Shown here: piece by piece, positions 61,202-64,000 of the stretch
Numbering within the stretch: the stretch's first letter is position 1
Layout of the letters: every line of letters starts with the position of its first letter
Assembly: GCA_026874595.1 (NCBI GenBank)
Contig: CM049311.1
Coordinates: forward strand, 39,929,676-39,993,675
From: Sipunculus nudus
Taxonomy: Eukaryota > Annelida > Sipuncula > Golfingiida > Sipunculidae
Direction of reading: 5' to 3'
Length of the DNA stretch: 64,000 nucleotides
Translations under genes and position numbers: made by a program
The notes under the pieces: generated by a model
Databases searched by the model: none
What the model was told of the DNA's origin: nothing
What the model saw: the letters and a program-made list of their open reading frames with translations, nothing else

Positions 61202-62803
61202 TGTGCAGAACACCTACCTAATGAAATGACTGGTGTATAGAGGACAGACCTACCTGGTATAATGACTGGCATGCAGAGAACAGACCTACCTGGTATAATG
61301 ACTGGCGTGTAGAGAACAGACCTACCTGGTATAATGACTGGCGTGTAGAAAACAGACCTACCTGGTAAAATGACTGGCGTGTAGAAAACAGACCTTCCTG
61401 GTATAATGACTGGCGTGTAGAGAACAGACCTACCTGGTATAATGACTGGCGTGTAGAAAACAGACCTACCTGGTAAAATGACTGGCGTGTAGAGAACAGA
61501 CCTACCTGGTATAATGACTGGCGTGTAGAGAACAGACCTACCTGGTATAATGACTGGCGTGTAGAGAACAGACCTACCTGGTATAATGACTGGCGTGTAG
61601 AGAACAGACCTACCTGGTATAATGACTGGCGTGTAGAAAACAGACCTACCTGGTAAAATGACTGGCGTGTAGAGAACAGACCTACCTGGTATAATGACTG
61701 GCGTGTAGAAAACAGACCTACCTGGTAAAATGACTGGCGTGTTGAAAACAGACCTACCTAGTAAAATGACTGGCGGGTAGAGAACAGACCTACCTGGTAT
61801 AATGACTCGCGTGTAGAAAACAGACCTTCCTGGTATAATGACTGGCGTGTATAGAACAGACCTACCTGGTATAATGACTGGCGTGCAGAGAACAGACCAA
61901 CCTGGTTTAATGACTGGCATGCAGAGAACAGACCTTCCTGGTATAATGACTGGCGTGCAGAGAACAGACCTACCTGGTATAATGACTGGCGTGCAGAGAA
62001 CAGACCTACCTGGTATAATGACTGGCGTGCAGAGAACAGACCTACCTGGTATAATGACTGGCGTGTAGAAAACAGACCTTCCTGGTATAATGACTGGCGT
62101 GTAGAGAACAGACCTTCCTGGTATAATGACTGGCGTGTAGAGAACAGACCTACCTGGTATAATGACTGGCGTGTGGAGAATAGACCTACCTGGTATAATG
62201 ACTGGCGTGTAGAAAACAGACCTACCTGGTATAATGACTGGCGTGCAGAGAACAGACCTACCTGGTATAATGACTGGCGTGTAGAAAACAGACCTTCCTG
62301 GTATAATGACTGGCATGTAGAGAACAGACCTTCCTGGTATAATGACTGGCGTGTAGAGAACAGACCTACCTGGTATAATGACTGGCGTGTAGAGAATAGA
62401 CCTACCTGGTATAATGACTGGCGTGCAGAGAACAGACCTTCCTGGTATAATGACTGGCGTGTAGAGAACAGACCTACCTGGTATAATGACTGGCGTGTAG
62501 AGAACAGACCTACCGGGTATAATGACTAGCGTGTAGAAAACAGACCTACCTGGTATAATGACTGGCGTGAAGAGAACAGACCTACCTGGTATATAATGAC
62601 TGGCGTGTAGAGAACAGACCTACCTGGTATAATGACTGGCGTGTAGAGAATAGACCTACCTAGTATAATGACTTGCGTGTAGAGAACAGACCTACCTAGT
62701 ATATTGACTGGCGTGTAGAGAACAGACCTATTTAGTATAATGACTGGCGTGTAGAGAACAGACCTATTTAGTATAATGACTGGCGTGCAAAGAACAGACC
62801 TAC
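61202..62803 (-). repeat. 36-bp minisatellite of splice-donor-like units (~45 copies)
   Basis: Units on the + strand read CTACCTGGTATAATGACTGG plus CGTGTAGAGAACAGAC, 36 bp. On the - strand each gives CATTATACCAG|GTAGGTCTG, i.e. CAG|GTAGGT, close to the donor consensus. Because 36 is 12 codons and the unit has no stop, frames stay open for more than a kilobase on both strands; the 12-residue peptide on - is PVIIPGRSVLYT. The array starts directly at the donor end of the exon candidate 62804-62923, whose last bases (CATTATACTAG|GTAGGTCTG) are a diverged unit. Units nearest that exon are the most diverged. Confidence 0.92.
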
Positions 62804-62923
62804 CTAGTATAATGATTGGCGCATAGACACATCTGTGTTGTAAACACTGACTGGCCTGGTCCATGTCGTCTAGTAGACGGAGACCCATAATGAGGCCCCG
62901 AGAGTCGGCTAGATCAAACTCCG
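62804..62923 (-). CDS. Putative exon of the unidentified - strand gene
   Basis: On the - strand, GTGTTTCACCAG (AG at 62925-62924) precedes CGGAGTTTGATC..., and 120 bp later ...CATTATACTAG | GTAGGTCTG gives a donor. In phase 1 it encodes about 39 residues: a split first codon, then EFDLADSRGLIMGLRLLDD and MDQASQCLQHRCVYAPI..., a helix-like, mixed-charge sequence unlike the surrounding low-complexity frames. Length is divisible by three (symmetric 1-1). The true 3' end could lie a few bases earlier, or at any of the donor-like sites in the adjoining array. Protein family not recognised. Confidence 0.5.
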
Positions 62924-64000
62924 CTGGTGAAACACATGACAACAATATTGTTTCATTGACTTACATAAACATTATCATCCTTTCTGCCGTGTCAATCTTT
63001 ATTTTGGTCCTTTTGAACTAAGTTAAAGTCAATATATACAGCACACATATGCCATCTTTACTTTTATTCAAAATGTAACAAGTCTAATGTCTCATTTTGA
63101 TTTATAACAAATGATTATAAAATATGCTAAATATGCTTGAACTTTTATACATATTTGTATACCATCAATTATGTATCTGATGGTATACGTATTTTTTAAC
63201 TGTTTATTTATTTTAACATGATTTGTAACATTTAACAAAGATTAAAACGTTAAAAGGTACACTGTTTAAAGCACCCGTTAACAGTAAGCCACTCTTTGGT
63301 GGACTAATATTAAAATACATGACAATATCTCATTTTTTTTCTTTTCAGTGTGCCTCTTGTTGACAATTAAAATTTAAAATTTTTATTGAATCAAAATTTT
63401 AAATTTCAGTGTTAAGGTAGATGAGAGTGGGAAAACACTTTTGAGATATTGTGATGTAGTTTAAAAATCATGTAGTTTATTACATGTAGTAATTTTAGTA
63501 ATCAGTAAATAGCTGAAAATAGAAACGTTCACATTGTTCTTACTTTAGAATATATATGACGGTTATATATGGGACCCCACTCCAGGAGTGCCTTGAAATG
63601 GTTCATATTTTCACAACGAATCTAAATTTCTAAAGAATAACTGTCGTCTTCTGTTACACTGAGTGCCCCCAGCACGGCAATATCTCTGTCACCAAAATAA
63701 ACTACAAGTAGCTAACACATGAAAAAAAGGCTGCTAAAATCTAATATCCTCAATCACATACACGCTTTTGCTTAACAATATTTTGAAAGGGCCATAAATA
63801 TGTATTAAGACTGCAAGGGAACAGAGTTAATCGGAAATATGGCGTTAGGCTACAGGTGGACATGACAAACCATGGCATGGTTAATGAAAGGTTGACGTTC
63901 AGCTGCGCTTCACATAGTTACATCAAACTGGACAGTGTTAAATGAAATATTGGAGTTATGCTACAACTGGACACAGTGACGTGAGAGGTTAATTAGGCTA
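62924..64000. other. AT-rich flanking sequence, no gene identified
   Basis: Presumably intron of the - strand gene. An acceptor-like site with a short coding-like stretch on - (63685-63622) ends in a stop and has no phase agreement. A local inverted pair AATTTTAAATTTTAA / TTAAAATTTTTATTG is near 63366-63406. Nothing else recognised. Confidence 0.45.

Noticed and set aside
61108-62316. A 402-codon open frame of 12-residue repeats on the - strand
   Set aside because: The unit is 36 bp with no stop codon, so long open frames arise on both strands without selection. There is no start context, and the frame breaks at unit-length changes. I treat it as a minisatellite next to an exon, not a repeat-protein gene.
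63622-63685. A further exon on the - strand (DIAVLGALSVTEDDSYSLEI)
   Set aside because: It needs a phase-2 upstream intron, unlike the other candidates, and ends in a stop although the other exons lie downstream on the same strand. Too weak to annotate.

Overview
The window looks like nuclear DNA of a marine invertebrate, most likely a bivalve mollusc. It is AT-rich and intron-rich, with no bacterial gene layout. It is packed with modular, non-autonomous repeats whose ends (TTTTTAGC stem-loop heads, GTCCGTC microsatellites, palindrome plus CTTGTTT tails) I associate with bivalve genomes. The species cannot be named from the sequence. Only one gene is securely identified: the large 3' coding exon of a sine oculis-binding protein homologue (SOBP), 20303-22095 on the + strand. 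A second, unidentified gene is suggested on the - strand by three exon-like segments at 62804-62923, 60548-60622 and 51364-51530. All share intron phase 1 wherever it can be tested.

Layout. 1-5330: AT-rich DNA, a modular repeat, a 39-bp minisatellite and an LTR fragment. 5567-9552: a 4-kb, 55-bp satellite array. 10872-16206: two modular mobile elements (families A and B) around a 22-bp minisatellite. 16207-20302: mostly unique DNA, probably SOBP intron. 20303-22095: SOBP exon, followed by a 45-bp minisatellite split by a Helitron-like insertion, with a second Helitron-like element next to it. 26740-40000: more copies of families A and B, one carrying a nested Helitron-like copy, plus a reversed solo LTR. 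40500-50600: further repeat families, a solo LTR with TATA box and poly(A) signal, and a GC-rich palindromic element. 51364-62923: the putative - strand gene, whose introns hold three minisatellite or degenerate tandem regions, a SINE with a perfect 58-bp inverted repeat and 10-bp target duplication, and a 4.1-kb family A element with another nested Helitron-like copy. 62924-64000: nothing recognised.

Three observations stand out. First, the palindrome GGTGGCGCCACC occurs 22 times exactly by hand count, always inside repeat modules, across otherwise dissimilar repeat families. In one family it is spaced alternately about 150 and about 130 bp. Second, Helitron-like insertions can be resolved to the base because intact paralogous or tandem copies show the empty site. 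Third, two minisatellites in the - strand gene appear to be amplified exon-intron junctions. One of them (36 bp, about 45 copies) lays out an array of in-frame splice-donor-like sites directly after an exon-like segment.
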